Under the pieces are notes generated by a model. It did not search any database. It was not told the origin of the DNA and saw only the letters and a list, made by a program, of their open reading frames with translations. Of a DNA stretch of 64,000 nt, positions 30,267 to 38,614 are shown one piece after another. Source of the stretch: Acetivibrio mesophilus (GTDB lineage: Bacteria > Bacillota > Clostridia > Acetivibrionales > Acetivibrionaceae); the NCBI RefSeq assembly GCF_004102745.1, contig NZ_RLII01000006.1, forward strand, positions 1 through 64,000. The letters run 5' to 3'. Position 1 is the stretch's first letter, and each line of letters starts with the position of its first letter. The position numbers were made by a program, and so were the translations under genes.

Positions 30267-31271
30267 ATGAAAAGATTCGTTAGATATGTTTTATTAATGA
30301 CAATAATAGTGGTCATACTTCCTCTAATTATCGTGAGGGGGTGCAGTACAGTAATTGAGGATATTGTGCCCGAAGAAAAAGAGGATATGAAACTAAAGGT
30401 ATACATAAAGGGACAGGATGAAGTGGAGGAAATGTCCCTAGAAGAGTATCTCATGGGCGTGGTGGCTGCTGAAATGCCTGCGGATTTTGAGTTGGAAGCT
30501 CTTAAGGCACAGGCTATTGCTGCCCGTACCTATGTATACGGAAGAATGAAAAAAATCTATTCACCAAAGGATGATACCCATAAGGGGGCGGATATCTGTA
30601 CCGACTCGGCACATTGTCAGGCATGGATAAAAAAGGACGATGCAATGGCGAAGTGGGGAACACTCAAAGCCTTTGACAACTGGGGCAAAATTGAGAGGGC
30701 TGTAAGGGAAACCGAGGGGATAATCATTTTGTATGATAAAAAGGTGGTAAATCCCGTATTCCACGCAAACAGCGGAGGGATGACCGAGAATGCGGAAGAT
30801 GTCTGGGAGGGCACAAAAGTACCCTATCTAAAGAGCGTGAAAAGTGAAGGTGAAGATAAAAGTTCGGGATATAAGGTTGAGACGGTGTTTAAGGAAGAGG
30901 AAATAACAAAAAAACTAAAGGAAGAATACCCGGATATAGAAATAGAAGCGGAAGACCTTTTGGAAGAGATTGAGATATTGGAGAGAACCCGAGCGGGAAG
31001 GGTAAAGGAAATTAGGATAGAGGATGTGGTCATTAAGGGGACACAGCTGAGGTCCCTATTGGGCCTTAGATCTACAAATTTCAATATTGAAAAGGGAGAT
31101 AACAATGAAGTCATAATAACAACAATCGGATACGGTCATGGAGTCGGGATGAGCCAATGGGGAGCAAATAGCCTGGCTAAAAACGGCGGAACGTATGAGG
31201 AGATTTTAAAGCACTATTATACGGGGATATCCCTTGACACTATCGAGAATATCGAATTGGATAGCAAGTAG
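30267..31271 (+). CDS. spoIID: Stage II sporulation protein D, lytic transglycosylase
   Basis: Mother-cell enzyme that cleaves denuded glycan strands to drive forespore engulfment. N-terminal membrane anchor (about 5-23). SpoIID motifs: EYLMGVVAAEMP with catalytic Glu69, CTDSAHCQAW with zinc-coordinating Cys111 and Cys117, HANSGGMTENAEDVW, and GYGHGVGMSQWGA near the C-terminus. 334 residues. Followed by spoIIQ, its functional partner in engulfment. Confidence 0.95.
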   Translation: MKRFVRYVLLMTIIVVILPLIIVRGCSTVIEDIVPEEKEDMKLKVYIKGQDEVEEMSLEEYLMGVVAAEMPADFELEALKAQAIAARTYVYGRMKKIYSPKDDTHKGADICTDSAHCQAWIKKDDAMAKWGTLKAFDNWGKIERAVRETEGIIILYDKKVVNPVFHANSGGMTENAEDVWEGTKVPYLKSVKSEGEDKSSGYKVETVFKEEEITKKLKEEYPDIEIEAEDLLEEIEILERTRAGRVKEIRIEDVVIKGTQLRSLLGLRSTNFNIEKGDNNEVIITTIGYGHGVGMSQWGANSLAKNGGTYEEILKHYYTGISLDTIENIELDSK

Positions 31272-31301
31272 CGAAAAGATTAAATATTTTTTCTTATCCA
31301 T

Positions 31302-31329
31302 GTATATTGCTGCCATATGCGGTAACAAT
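31302..31329 (+). promoter_or_regulatory. Candidate sigma-F promoter for spoIIQ
   Basis: GTATA at 31302-31306 and GGTAACAAT at 31321-31329 fit forespore sigma-F boxes. The spacer counts as 14 bases, shorter than usual, so the -35 box is uncertain. spoIIQ is sigma-F-dependent in B. subtilis. Confidence 0.4.
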
Positions 31330-31349
31330 AATATATGGAGGTGGAAAAA

Positions 31350-32258
31350 GTGGATTTTAAAAAAATGTTTCCTGATAAGAAGATTTCACAAAAGAAGGTT
31401 TTGGATTTTCTTGATAAAAAAGGATTTTATATTGTTTTGGTATTATGTATAACCGTCATCGGAGCCACAGCAGCGCTAATTACAGCACATAACGTACGCT
31501 CATCAAAGGATATCGGTGAAGAAGATATAATCTCACCGGACATGGCAAGCAGCATAATTAATGAAAACGCAAGCAACAGTACTTACTTATTACCGCAGGA
31601 TGGTTCTGACGCCGAAAGTGCGACAGAGACATCGGGAGAGGCAATCGAAGTGATAAAGCCATCTAGCCCGGCGGCAAGTCCTAAAGCAGAAGAAAGTCCT
31701 AAACCCTCGGCCAAGCCTCAGAAAGCAGAGACACAGTCAAAGACAGAGGCTCAGGGCGAGAAGGTTGAAGCAGTGAAGACAGCAGAAAAATCCGCAAGCA
31801 AGTCCGAAGGCAAGACTGAGAGCAACAAGAACGTGACGTTTGCAATGCCTGTTTTTGGAGAAGTAACCTTTGAGTATGCTATGGACAGGCTGGTTTATTC
31901 AAAAACTTTGGATGAATGGCGCGCTCATAGTGGAGTGGATTTGAGAGCGGACAGAGGTACTCCGGTCAAAGTCGTCGCAGACGGAGTGGTAACTGAAGTT
32001 AAAAACGATCCAAGGTTTGGTGTAACAATAATTGTAGAACACGAAAACGGTATTAAAACGTTGTATGCAAATCTTGCCAGTGGAGACATGGTGACTCCAA
32101 ACCAAAAGGTCAAACAGGGAGAAATAATCGGAAGCGTAGGAAATACAGCAATAATTGAATCAGCAGAACCTGCACACCTTCATTTTGAAGTTTTGAAAGA
32201 CAACAAACCTGTTGACCCGAAGAGTTATCTCCAGTTGCCTTCGGATGACAAAAAATAG
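31350..32258 (+). CDS. spoIIQ: SpoIIQ-like M23/LytM-fold protein
   Basis: Forespore membrane protein that interacts across the septum with SpoIIIAH during engulfment. One N-terminal membrane helix (about 25-45), a long Glu/Lys/Ala/Ser linker, then a LytM domain. Zinc ligands HSGVD (His193, Asp197) and HLH (His276, His278) are intact, unlike B. subtilis SpoIIQ, which lacks one. The third conserved His of active M23 enzymes, in the YxHL motif, is Asn241 here (LYANL), so hydrolase activity is doubtful although zinc may bind. GTG start at 31350 with GGAGGTGG at 31337-31344; an ATG at 31335 overlaps that site. Confidence 0.88.
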   Translation: MDFKKMFPDKKISQKKVLDFLDKKGFYIVLVLCITVIGATAALITAHNVRSSKDIGEEDIISPDMASSIINENASNSTYLLPQDGSDAESATETSGEAIEVIKPSSPAASPKAEESPKPSAKPQKAETQSKTEAQGEKVEAVKTAEKSASKSEGKTESNKNVTFAMPVFGEVTFEYAMDRLVYSKTLDEWRAHSGVDLRADRGTPVKVVADGVVTEVKNDPRFGVTIIVEHENGIKTLYANLASGDMVTPNQKVKQGEIIGSVGNTAIIESAEPAHLHFEVLKDNKPVDPKSYLQLPSDDKK

Positions 32259-32290
32259 ATATTAGTTCAGTAAGACGTATTTGAAATATT

Positions 32291-32333
32291 AAAAGCCGGC
32301 AGTGTTGTATATATACAACTCCACCGGCTTTTT
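32291..32333. terminator. Bidirectional intrinsic terminator
   Basis: AAAAGCCGG at 32291-32299 pairs with CCGGCTTTT at 32324-32332, with a second palindromic helix (GTTGTAT/ATACAAC) inside. It gives T-runs on both strands, between spoIIQ and the convergent minus-strand fragment. Confidence 0.85.
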
Positions 32334-32341
32334 AATGCTTT

Positions 32342-32734
32342 CTAATCTTTTAATTCTCTAATCTTTTGGGCAAACTCTTCTACAGTAAAGCCAAAGTGAG
32401 TAATATCGTAATAACTCATTTCGGCAATCGAATCAGATCTTTTAACTTCTTTCCTTACTGTTGGCGTTGATACATAATTAATATAACTTGGTCCCCTCGC
32501 ATAAATTTTTGAGTTTATGACATCGAATCTGCCTTCGCTTATTCCTACGATGTCATATACATCTTTTGCATAGGAAAATCGACATTTTGCTAGAAAAAGC
32601 ACCATTTCATCACCGGGTCTAAAAATAGGATTTCCCATCATGCTCGTTTCTTGATCGCCAACAATTCTGCCTGTTTGAACCAGTTTTATTATATCCCCCT
32701 TGGAAAGGTTTCCTTCAATTATAGGAGAAATCAA
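32342..32734 (-). pseudogene. Probable N-terminally truncated remnant, unknown family
   Basis: 130-codon minus-strand reading frame. Its start would be a TTG with no ribosome site, and an in-frame stop lies five codons further upstream. The sequence starts mid-domain: IEGNLSKGDIIKLVQTG followed by FRPGDEMVLFL resembles the interior of small secreted proteins that begin with a longer N-terminal region. There is no signal peptide. A degraded gene fragment is the best reading; a short unrelated gene cannot be excluded. It shares the bidirectional terminator with spoIIQ. Confidence 0.5.
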
Positions 32735-33087
32735 AATAAGGCTCGTTTATAGACAATAATTTACTCATTTGCTTGAAGTTTTAAATACATAGTTATGCAG
32801 CAATTCAAAATCGTACAATTTTAAAATGTCCACCAATCATAAGTGAATTTAAAGAGGCATATATATTAGTGTAGCAACTAAAGCCTTTAGGGTATGTAAT
32901 TTACGCATACAGATAGGAACTAAATTCTTAAGCATGGATATACAAAATTACCTGACTTAAAATAGCCTGTAATAGATTAAGTTTGACAGCTTCGATAACG
33001 TCGGCAGCAAGTCAGCGGTAATAGATAAAAAAATATCAAGCTTGGTTGAATAGTCAATAGAGTATCAACTGTAAGGGGGGCGTATCG
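32735..33087. other. 353-base spacer before spoIIID
   Basis: AT-rich, with stops in all frames. CATACAGA at 32906-32913 resembles a sigma-E -10 box but no convincing -35 was found. The spoIIID ribosome site AGGGGGG is at its right end. Confidence 0.4.
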
Positions 33088-33351
33088 TTGAAAGGTTATA
33101 TAGAAGAGAGAGCTGTGGAACTTGCTAATTTTATCGTTGAAAACAAGGCGACCGTTAGAGCTGCTGCAAAGAAATTCGGGATAAGCAAGAGCACTGTTCA
33201 CAAGGACGTAACTGAAAGATTGCTGCAAATCAATTCTGCCCTGGCTGAAGAGGCAAAGGCGGTATTGGACAAAAATAAAGCAGAAAGACACATAAGAGGT
33301 GGGTTGGCCACAAAAGCAAAGTATAAAGGAAGTATGGAAGGAAAAGCATAA
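33088..33351 (+). CDS. spoIIID: Stage III sporulation transcriptional regulator SpoIIID
   Basis: Small mother-cell DNA-binding regulator that tunes sigma-E and sigma-K regulons. 87 residues with the helix-turn-helix TVRAAAKKFGISKSTVHKDV (about 22-41) and a basic C-terminal helix. TTG start after AGGGGGG. Followed by a terminator and mbl, the spoIIID-mbl order of B. subtilis. Confidence 0.95.
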   Translation: MKGYIEERAVELANFIVENKATVRAAAKKFGISKSTVHKDVTERLLQINSALAEEAKAVLDKNKAERHIRGGLATKAKYKGSMEGKA

Positions 33352-33390
33352 AGATAAAAGTAAAATAAAACATAAAAGCAAATCAAACAT

Positions 33391-33416
33391 AAAAGTCGGG
33401 AAACCGACTTTTAATT
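33391..33416 (+). terminator. Intrinsic terminator after spoIIID
   Basis: AAAAGTCGG, GAAA tetraloop, CCGACTTTT (33391-33412), followed by more T. Nine perfect pairs. Confidence 0.8.
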
Positions 33417-33540
33417 TTGGGATAAATACACTGCCGGATTTTTTGCTCATATGTTGTAAAAATTGTTGCAATAATAAAATAATATGATAATATTAATTAT
33501 GAGTATTGTTTTCAATACAGTTTTGAAAGGGAGATGCGCT

Positions 33541-34575
33541 TTGTTTGGGCTTGGACAAGATATAGGTATAGATTTGGGAACGGCATCAGTACTTGTTTAT
33601 ATAAAAGGAAAAGGAATAGTATTAAAAGAGCCTTCAGTTGTGGCAATCGATAAAAATACAAATAAACTTCTGGCTGTAGGAGAGGAAGCACGGCGAATGC
33701 TCGGCAGAACTCCGGGGAATATTGTCGCGATAAGACCACTTAGGGAAGGTGTAATATCCGATTATGATATTACGGAGAAAATGCTAAAGCATTTTATCGC
33801 CAAGGTATGTGGCAATAAAGCCTTTAAGTTTTTCAAGCCAAGGATTATTGTATGTGTGCCCAGTGGAGTTACTGAGGTGGAAAAGCGAGCGGTCAGAGAG
33901 GCAGCAATGCAGGCTGGCGCACGAAAGACATATCTTATTGAGGAGCCGATAGCGGCTGCAATTGGAGCTGGTATCGATATTTCAAAGGCCTGTGGAAGCA
34001 TGGTAATAGATGTGGGTGGAGGTACCACCGACATAGCCGTTATATCTCTAGGCGGTATTGTTGTAAGCTCTTCCATTAAGGTTGCGGGGGACAAGTTTGA
34101 CGAAGCTATTTCAAGATATATGAGGAAAAAACACAATATAATGATAGGGGAACGTACTGCCGAAGAGTTGAAAATCAATGTCGGTACAGTTTACCCCAGA
34201 GTACAGGAAGTATCTATGGATATTAGGGGAAGGAATCTCATATCGGGTTTGCCGAAGACGATTACCGTTACTTCCACTGAGATTATGGAAGCCCTGGAAG
34301 AACCGATTTCAAGCATTGTAGAAGTTGTGCATTCAGTTCTTGAAAGAACACCGCCTGAGCTTGCTTCGGATATTAGTGACCGTGGAATTGTAATGACCGG
34401 TGGCGGAAGTCTTATATACGGATTTGATAAGCTGATACAGGAAAAGACAGGTATTAATGTTGTTATTGCAGATGATGCAGTGTCATGTGTCGCTCTTGGG
34501 ACAGGCAAGGCGCTTGAACATATAGAAGCCCTTGAGAAAAGTGAGATGGGCGATAGCACTGTAAATTATATTTAA
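33541..34575 (+). CDS. mbl: Rod-shape actin homologue Mbl/MreB
   Basis: Actin-like filament protein under the membrane that guides lateral wall synthesis. N-terminal phosphate-1 motif IGIDLGTASVLVYIKGKG; IDVGGGTTDIAVISLGG (phosphate 2) and ERTPPELASDI are also visible. TTG at 33541 is chosen because AAAGGGAG at 33526-33533 is correctly spaced; the frame is open further upstream but the extra residues are not MreB-like. 344 residues. The spoIIID linkage favours Mbl over MreB. Confidence 0.93.
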   Translation: MFGLGQDIGIDLGTASVLVYIKGKGIVLKEPSVVAIDKNTNKLLAVGEEARRMLGRTPGNIVAIRPLREGVISDYDITEKMLKHFIAKVCGNKAFKFFKPRIIVCVPSGVTEVEKRAVREAAMQAGARKTYLIEEPIAAAIGAGIDISKACGSMVIDVGGGTTDIAVISLGGIVVSSSIKVAGDKFDEAISRYMRKKHNIMIGERTAEELKINVGTVYPRVQEVSMDIRGRNLISGLPKTITVTSTEIMEALEEPISSIVEVVHSVLERTPPELASDISDRGIVMTGGGSLIYGFDKLIQEKTGINVVIADDAVSCVALGTGKALEHIEALEKSEMGDSTVNYI

Positions 34576-34590
34576 ATTCGAAGATGTGAT

Positions 34591-34620
34591 AGGTCAGGTT
34601 TTAAACCCGGCCTTTTTTAT
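34591..34620 (+). terminator. Intrinsic terminator after mbl
   Basis: AGGTCAGG at 34591-34598 pairs with CCCGGCCT at 34606-34613 (one mismatch, one G-T pair), followed by six T. Confidence 0.75.
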
Positions 34621-34653
34621 TTATTTATTACCTTTCCAAAAAATAATTTCTAT

Positions 34654-34680
34654 TAAACCATTTCGATAAATTTCCGATAT
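34654..34680 (+). promoter_or_regulatory. Sigma-D promoter upstream of flhO
   Basis: TAAA at 34654-34657, 15 bases, then TCCGATAT at 34673-34680, one base from GCCGATAT. It precedes the flagellar rod genes by 63 bases; flhO-flhP are sigma-D genes in B. subtilis. Confidence 0.7.
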
Positions 34681-34743
34681 TCTATATTGCAGGAGAAGTA
34701 AGATAAATTGAATTAGATAAATACGTTTTTAGGAGATTGAATC

Positions 34744-35520
34744 ATGATTAGAGGTCTTTACACTTCGGGCTGGAGTATGCTGGCTAACAGCAAGCAAATG
34801 GATGTTGTATCCAATAACCTTGCAAATGTCAATACCGCTGCATACAAGAAAGATACGGTGATATTGGAAAGCTTTCCCGATGCACTGGTGAGGCGAGTAA
34901 ACGACAGATCCAGCAGCAATCCTTCGGGAAGGTTGGGGAACGTACAGCTTGGAAATGATGTAGGAGAGGTATTTACGTACTATAATCAGGGACAGCTCCA
35001 GAAGACAGACAATAGCTTTGATATGGCGATTGAAAATTGCAATACTGCTTTCTTTACTGTAGCGGTACCTGCCGGAAACGGAGCGTACAGAGAGTGCTAC
35101 ACAAGGGATGGTTCATTTACGTTGAATTCCAATAGGCAGCTGGTAACAAAGGAAGGATATCCAGTAATGGGCCAAAACGGTGTCATTACTATTAATTCGG
35201 AAGATTTTAGCGTTAGTGATGATGGTTCGATTGTTGAAAACGGACAAATTGTTGACAGACTCTTAATAAGAAATTTTACCGATGCAACAACACTGAGGAA
35301 AATGGGGTCAAACCTTGTGGAAAGAACAGAGAATACGCAAGAGCAGCAATTTGATGGTATAGTGAGGCAGGGTTATCTTGAGCAATCAAATGTCAATTCT
35401 ATTAATGAAATGATTAATATGATTACAATAATGCGTTCTTATGAGGCAAATCAAAAAATCTTTCAGGCCCAAGATGGAACACTTGAAAAAGCAGTAAACG
35501 AAATAGGAGTTGTGAGATAG
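34744..35520 (+). CDS. flhO: Flagellar hook-basal body protein FlhO (FlgF/FlgG family)
   Basis: Distal or proximal rod component of the flagellum. N-terminal rod signature SNNLANVNTAAYKKD (about 22-36) and C-terminal EQSNVNSINEMINMI plus MRSYEANQKIFQAQD, both typical of rod/hook proteins. 258 residues. AGGAG precedes the ATG. With flhP, 15 bases downstream, it forms the flhOP pair behind a sigma-D promoter. Confidence 0.92.
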   Translation: MIRGLYTSGWSMLANSKQMDVVSNNLANVNTAAYKKDTVILESFPDALVRRVNDRSSSNPSGRLGNVQLGNDVGEVFTYYNQGQLQKTDNSFDMAIENCNTAFFTVAVPAGNGAYRECYTRDGSFTLNSNRQLVTKEGYPVMGQNGVITINSEDFSVSDDGSIVENGQIVDRLLIRNFTDATTLRKMGSNLVERTENTQEQQFDGIVRQGYLEQSNVNSINEMINMITIMRSYEANQKIFQAQDGTLEKAVNEIGVVR

Positions 35521-35534
35521 GAGGATAAATTATT

Positions 35535-36335
35535 ATGATGAGAGCACTGTGGACTGCAGGTTCAGGAATGACGGCTCAACAACTTAATGTCGATGTCATA
35601 TCAAATAATCTTTCAAATGTTAATACCACCGGATATAAAAAGGAAAGACTAGAGTTTAAGGATATGCTTTATGATACCCTAAATAGGGCATATATCCTCG
35701 ATGGGGAAGGAAGACCGGTAAATTTGCAGGTAGGGTATGGAACAGTGCCAATGGCTACGCTGAAGAATTTCCAGAGCGGAAACTTGGAGAAGACCGATAA
35801 TCCTCTTGACCTTGCCATAGATGGGGATGGATTCTTCACTGTATTGGGTCCGCGGGGGGATATAGTTTATACCCGGGACGGAAGCTTTAAAATCAGTGTA
35901 TCGGACAACGGCAATATCCTTACAACATCGGATGGATATCCGGTGCTGGATGAATCCGGAGTTGAAATAATACTTGATATAGATGTGTCAAAGCTGAATA
36001 TTTCATCGGACGGAGAGATGAGCTACACCGACGAAAATGGGGTAGTAGTGCCATTAGGACAGAAAATAGGTATTGTAAAATTTCCGAACAGGAATGGTTT
36101 AGAAAGCATTGGAAGCAATTTTTATGCAAGCAACTCCGCATCCGGTGAGGCGGTTCCTGATGAGGAATTGGGCACAAGGAGCAATGTGAGGCAGTATTAC
36201 CTTGAATCATCAAACGTACAGGTGGTTGAGGAAATGGTTAAGCTCATTGTTGCGCAAAGGGCATACGAAATTAATTCTAAAGCAATTCAGTCGGCAGATG
36301 AGATGCTCAGCATAGCGAATAATTTAAAAAGATAA
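35535..36335 (+). CDS. flhP: Flagellar rod protein FlhP (FlgG family)
   Basis: Rod protein of the FlgG group. WTAGSGMTAQQLNVDVISNN and LSNVNTTGYKKERLEF at the N-terminus, GDGFFTVLGP in the middle, and ESSNVQVVEEMVKLIVAQRAYEINSK at the C-terminus. 266 residues. A tandem ATG start with AGGAGG at 35520-35525. Forms an operon with flhO and probably with the following rod-binding gene. Confidence 0.93.
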   Translation: MMRALWTAGSGMTAQQLNVDVISNNLSNVNTTGYKKERLEFKDMLYDTLNRAYILDGEGRPVNLQVGYGTVPMATLKNFQSGNLEKTDNPLDLAIDGDGFFTVLGPRGDIVYTRDGSFKISVSDNGNILTTSDGYPVLDESGVEIILDIDVSKLNISSDGEMSYTDENGVVVPLGQKIGIVKFPNRNGLESIGSNFYASNSASGEAVPDEELGTRSNVRQYYLESSNVQVVEEMVKLIVAQRAYEINSKAIQSADEMLSIANNLKR

Positions 36336-36402
36336 TATAAGTTAGTGTTTTGTTGAAACCCTTCAATATTTTGACTGGAAAAATTGAATAGGAGCGATTA
36401 TA

Positions 36403-36753
36403 ATGGATATAAGCGCGATTAACAATAAATATTTTAACAGTACAGTACAGAGTACCAGTACTAAGTCTACCGATGATGATTTTGAGAAAAGACTTACCAA
36501 TGCTCTTGAGAACAAGGACGAAAAAGAGCTGAAAAAAGTGTGCAAAGAATTTGAAGGAATTCTGTTGGAAATTATGTACAAACAGATGAAAGCTACAGTT
36601 CCCAAAACAGATTTGATACCCACTGACCCTGGAAGGGAAATTTTCGAAGATATGCTGGATGAGGAACTGGTAAAGGAGTCGACCGAGCATACCAACTTAG
36701 GCCTTGCAGATAGCCTTTACAAACAGCTTTCGAGGAATCTTAAGTCTGGTTGA
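36403..36753 (+). CDS. FlgJ-like rod-binding protein without muramidase domain
   Basis: 116-residue protein with the rod-binding domain seen at the N-terminus of FlgJ: FEGILLEIMYKQMKATVP and FEDMLDEELVKESTEH. The muramidase half of proteobacterial FlgJ is absent, so it acts as a rod-assembly scaffold only. The first 40 residues are polar and unstructured. GGAGCGA precedes the ATG. Next to flhP, which supports a flagellar role. Confidence 0.85.
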   Translation: MDISAINNKYFNSTVQSTSTKSTDDDFEKRLTNALENKDEKELKKVCKEFEGILLEIMYKQMKATVPKTDLIPTDPGREIFEDMLDEELVKESTEHTNLGLADSLYKQLSRNLKSG

Positions 36754-36808
36754 TGTCTTAATTGCTAAGATTCCGGCTGAAATTGTTGGCTAAGGGAGTA
36801 TAAAAATA

Positions 36809-37954
36809 TTGATGAAGAGTAAGGTTTCTGTTAATACAATTATATTTATGCTATTAATAATATCGACCCTCATAATTATTTATGCAGGGCGTTTTTTATT
36901 TGCCGAAGGAAAACCGTCTGACAATAGAGGGTCAGATAATGCCGCCGTTGGCGATACAATCTCGACAGAAGGTAAATTATTTCCCGTGGAGCATAGGGCT
37001 ATTAGTACAGAAATCAATGGAATGAAGCAAGAAATAAATCTTTTGGAGATTGATTTGAGTTCGGACGGCGTCAAAATAAAGCCGGCCCTATCCTTTAATA
37101 CGATATATGGTTTTCAGAGCCTTAAGGATATTGCAATTAATAACAATGCTTATGCTGCTGTCAATGCAGGATTCTTCCACTCATATGGAGAGCCTTCCGG
37201 GATGGTGGCCATCGATGGGAAAATCTATACAAAGTCTACGGGAAGATTCCCTGTGTTTGTTGTGCAGGGGAAAAAGGCCATTTTGAGTGAAATTTGGAGC
37301 AATATATGGATATTACATGGTAACAGAAGGATTGCGGCGGATAATATAAACAGAGAGGGAAGAGCCGGGGAAATAGTTGTGTATACACCGGTATTTGGTC
37401 CTACCAATAGAGCAAACAGGCTTAATACTTCATATGTTGTCGAAAATAACAGGGTTGTAAAGAAATTCCGGGGCGATACGGAGTGTAAAATTCCTCCGAA
37501 TGGAATGGTGATTACCCTTTATGAGCCAATTTCATTGACTCAAAAATTTGAAGTGGGAGATTGGGTAGGAATCGATATTGATCCGGATTTTGAGCCGGGA
37601 TTTCAGGCGTACGAGTGCGGAAGTTGGCTTGTGAGGGATGGAAAGTCCGTAGCCGTTGATAAAGACGAGTGGGTTGGCCTTTTGACCAATCGGGATCCGA
37701 GGACAGCCATAGGTATAAAATATGACGGAAGGGTATTGCTTATTACGGTGGATGGTAGGCAGCCGGGATACAGTCTGGGCCTTTCATCCAGAGAGCTTGC
37801 AAGCTATCTTATAAGTCTGGGGGTCAAGGATGCTGCTATGCTGGACGGCGGGGCTTCAACTCAGATGATTATTCAAAATGAGACGGTAAACAGCCTTCCG
37901 GCGCGGGAAAGAATGCTGGGAGGAGGAATTGTAGTCACTGTAAATACCGATTAG
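36809..37954 (+). CDS. Phosphodiester glycosidase family protein (NAGPA/DUF2233)
   Basis: Exported or membrane-anchored protein with an N-terminal hydrophobic segment (about 7-29). The C-terminal domain has the NAGPA family features: AAVNAGFFHSYGEPSG, TAIGIKYDGRVLLITVDGR and the late DGGASTQM, with GGGIVV. Family members cleave GlcNAc-1-phosphate diesters; the bacterial substrate here is unknown, and an exopolysaccharide or wall polymer is plausible since the window makes undecaprenyl-linked GlcNAc. A TTG at 36809 or ATG at 36812 may start translation, with AAGGGAG upstream. Confidence 0.82.
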   Translation: MMKSKVSVNTIIFMLLIISTLIIIYAGRFLFAEGKPSDNRGSDNAAVGDTISTEGKLFPVEHRAISTEINGMKQEINLLEIDLSSDGVKIKPALSFNTIYGFQSLKDIAINNNAYAAVNAGFFHSYGEPSGMVAIDGKIYTKSTGRFPVFVVQGKKAILSEIWSNIWILHGNRRIAADNINREGRAGEIVVYTPVFGPTNRANRLNTSYVVENNRVVKKFRGDTECKIPPNGMVITLYEPISLTQKFEVGDWVGIDIDPDFEPGFQAYECGSWLVRDGKSVAVDKDEWVGLLTNRDPRTAIGIKYDGRVLLITVDGRQPGYSLGLSSRELASYLISLGVKDAAMLDGGASTQMIIQNETVNSLPARERMLGGGIVVTVNTD

Positions 37955-37990
37955 ATTATTAAGTTTATTAGATTATTCGGGTATAAGTGT

Positions 37991-38019
37991 TTTACTTATT
38001 TACAACTCTTTGCTATAAT
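37991..38019 (+). promoter_or_regulatory. Sigma-A-type promoter upstream of fabZ
   Basis: TTTACT at 37991-37996, 17 bases, TATAAT at 38014-38019. Located 40 bases before the fabZ start. Confidence 0.65.
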
Positions 38020-38058
38020 GTATTTCGAACATAACTATTTTTGGAAAGAGGTGATTTG

Positions 38059-38493
38059 GTGCTGACCAATGCAGAAATTCAGAATATTATTCCTCACAGA
38101 TATCCCTTTTTATTGATCGATAAAGTAATAGAGGTTGAACCGGGGAAGAAGGCAGTGGCAATAAAGAATGTTACAATAAATGAGCCGTTCTTTCAGGGTC
38201 ATTTTCCGGGTAACCCAATTATGCCGGGGGTTCTTATAGTTGAGGCCTTAGCACAGACTGCATGCGTTGCAGGGCTGATGCTTGAAGAGAATAAAGGGAA
38301 ACTAGGTGTGTTTACAGGTATTGAGTCGATGAAATTCAGAAAACAGGTGGTTCCCGGGGATACATTGAAGCTTGAGGCAGAGTTTTTGATGTTTAAGATG
38401 GGAATGGGAAAAGTAAAGGTTCTGGCTACTGTAGATGAGCAGGTTGCAGCGGAGGGCCAGATAAAGTTTGCAATGATTGATCCCAATAAATAA
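38059..38493 (+). CDS. fabZ: 3-hydroxyacyl-ACP dehydratase FabZ
   Basis: Dehydrates beta-hydroxyacyl-ACP in type II fatty acid synthesis. Hot-dog fold with PHRYPFLLIDKVIEV and the active-site segment QGHFPGNPIMPGVLIVEALAQ, which holds the catalytic His and Glu. GTG at 38059 is chosen because AGAGGTG at 38047-38053 lies just upstream; the product is about 144 residues, normal for FabZ. In B. subtilis a fabZ gene (ywpB) also follows flhOP. Not clustered with other fab genes here. Confidence 0.95.
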   Translation: MLTNAEIQNIIPHRYPFLLIDKVIEVEPGKKAVAIKNVTINEPFFQGHFPGNPIMPGVLIVEALAQTACVAGLMLEENKGKLGVFTGIESMKFRKQVVPGDTLKLEAEFLMFKMGMGKVKVLATVDEQVAAEGQIKFAMIDPNK

Positions 38494-38525
38494 GAATAGT
38501 TAATATTAATAATATTTATATCAAG

Positions 38526-38567
38526 AAGTCCGAGGACGACACAGGGTATTGTGAAGTCATCGGACTT
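38526..38567. terminator. Interrupted hairpin between convergent fabZ and murC
   Basis: AAGTCCGA at 38526-38533 pairs with TCGGACTT at 38560-38567, with inner GAC/GTC and CACA/TGTG helices. Its position suggests a shared terminator, but T-runs are modest. Confidence 0.55.
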
Positions 38568-38614
38568 ATTATTGTTTGTCTGCCTTTTAATCAGCTCGAG
38601 ATATCACTAATTCA

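Noticed and set aside
36403-36753. FlgJ muramidase
   Set aside because: Only the rod-binding half is present; the protein ends at 116 residues with no hydrolase domain.
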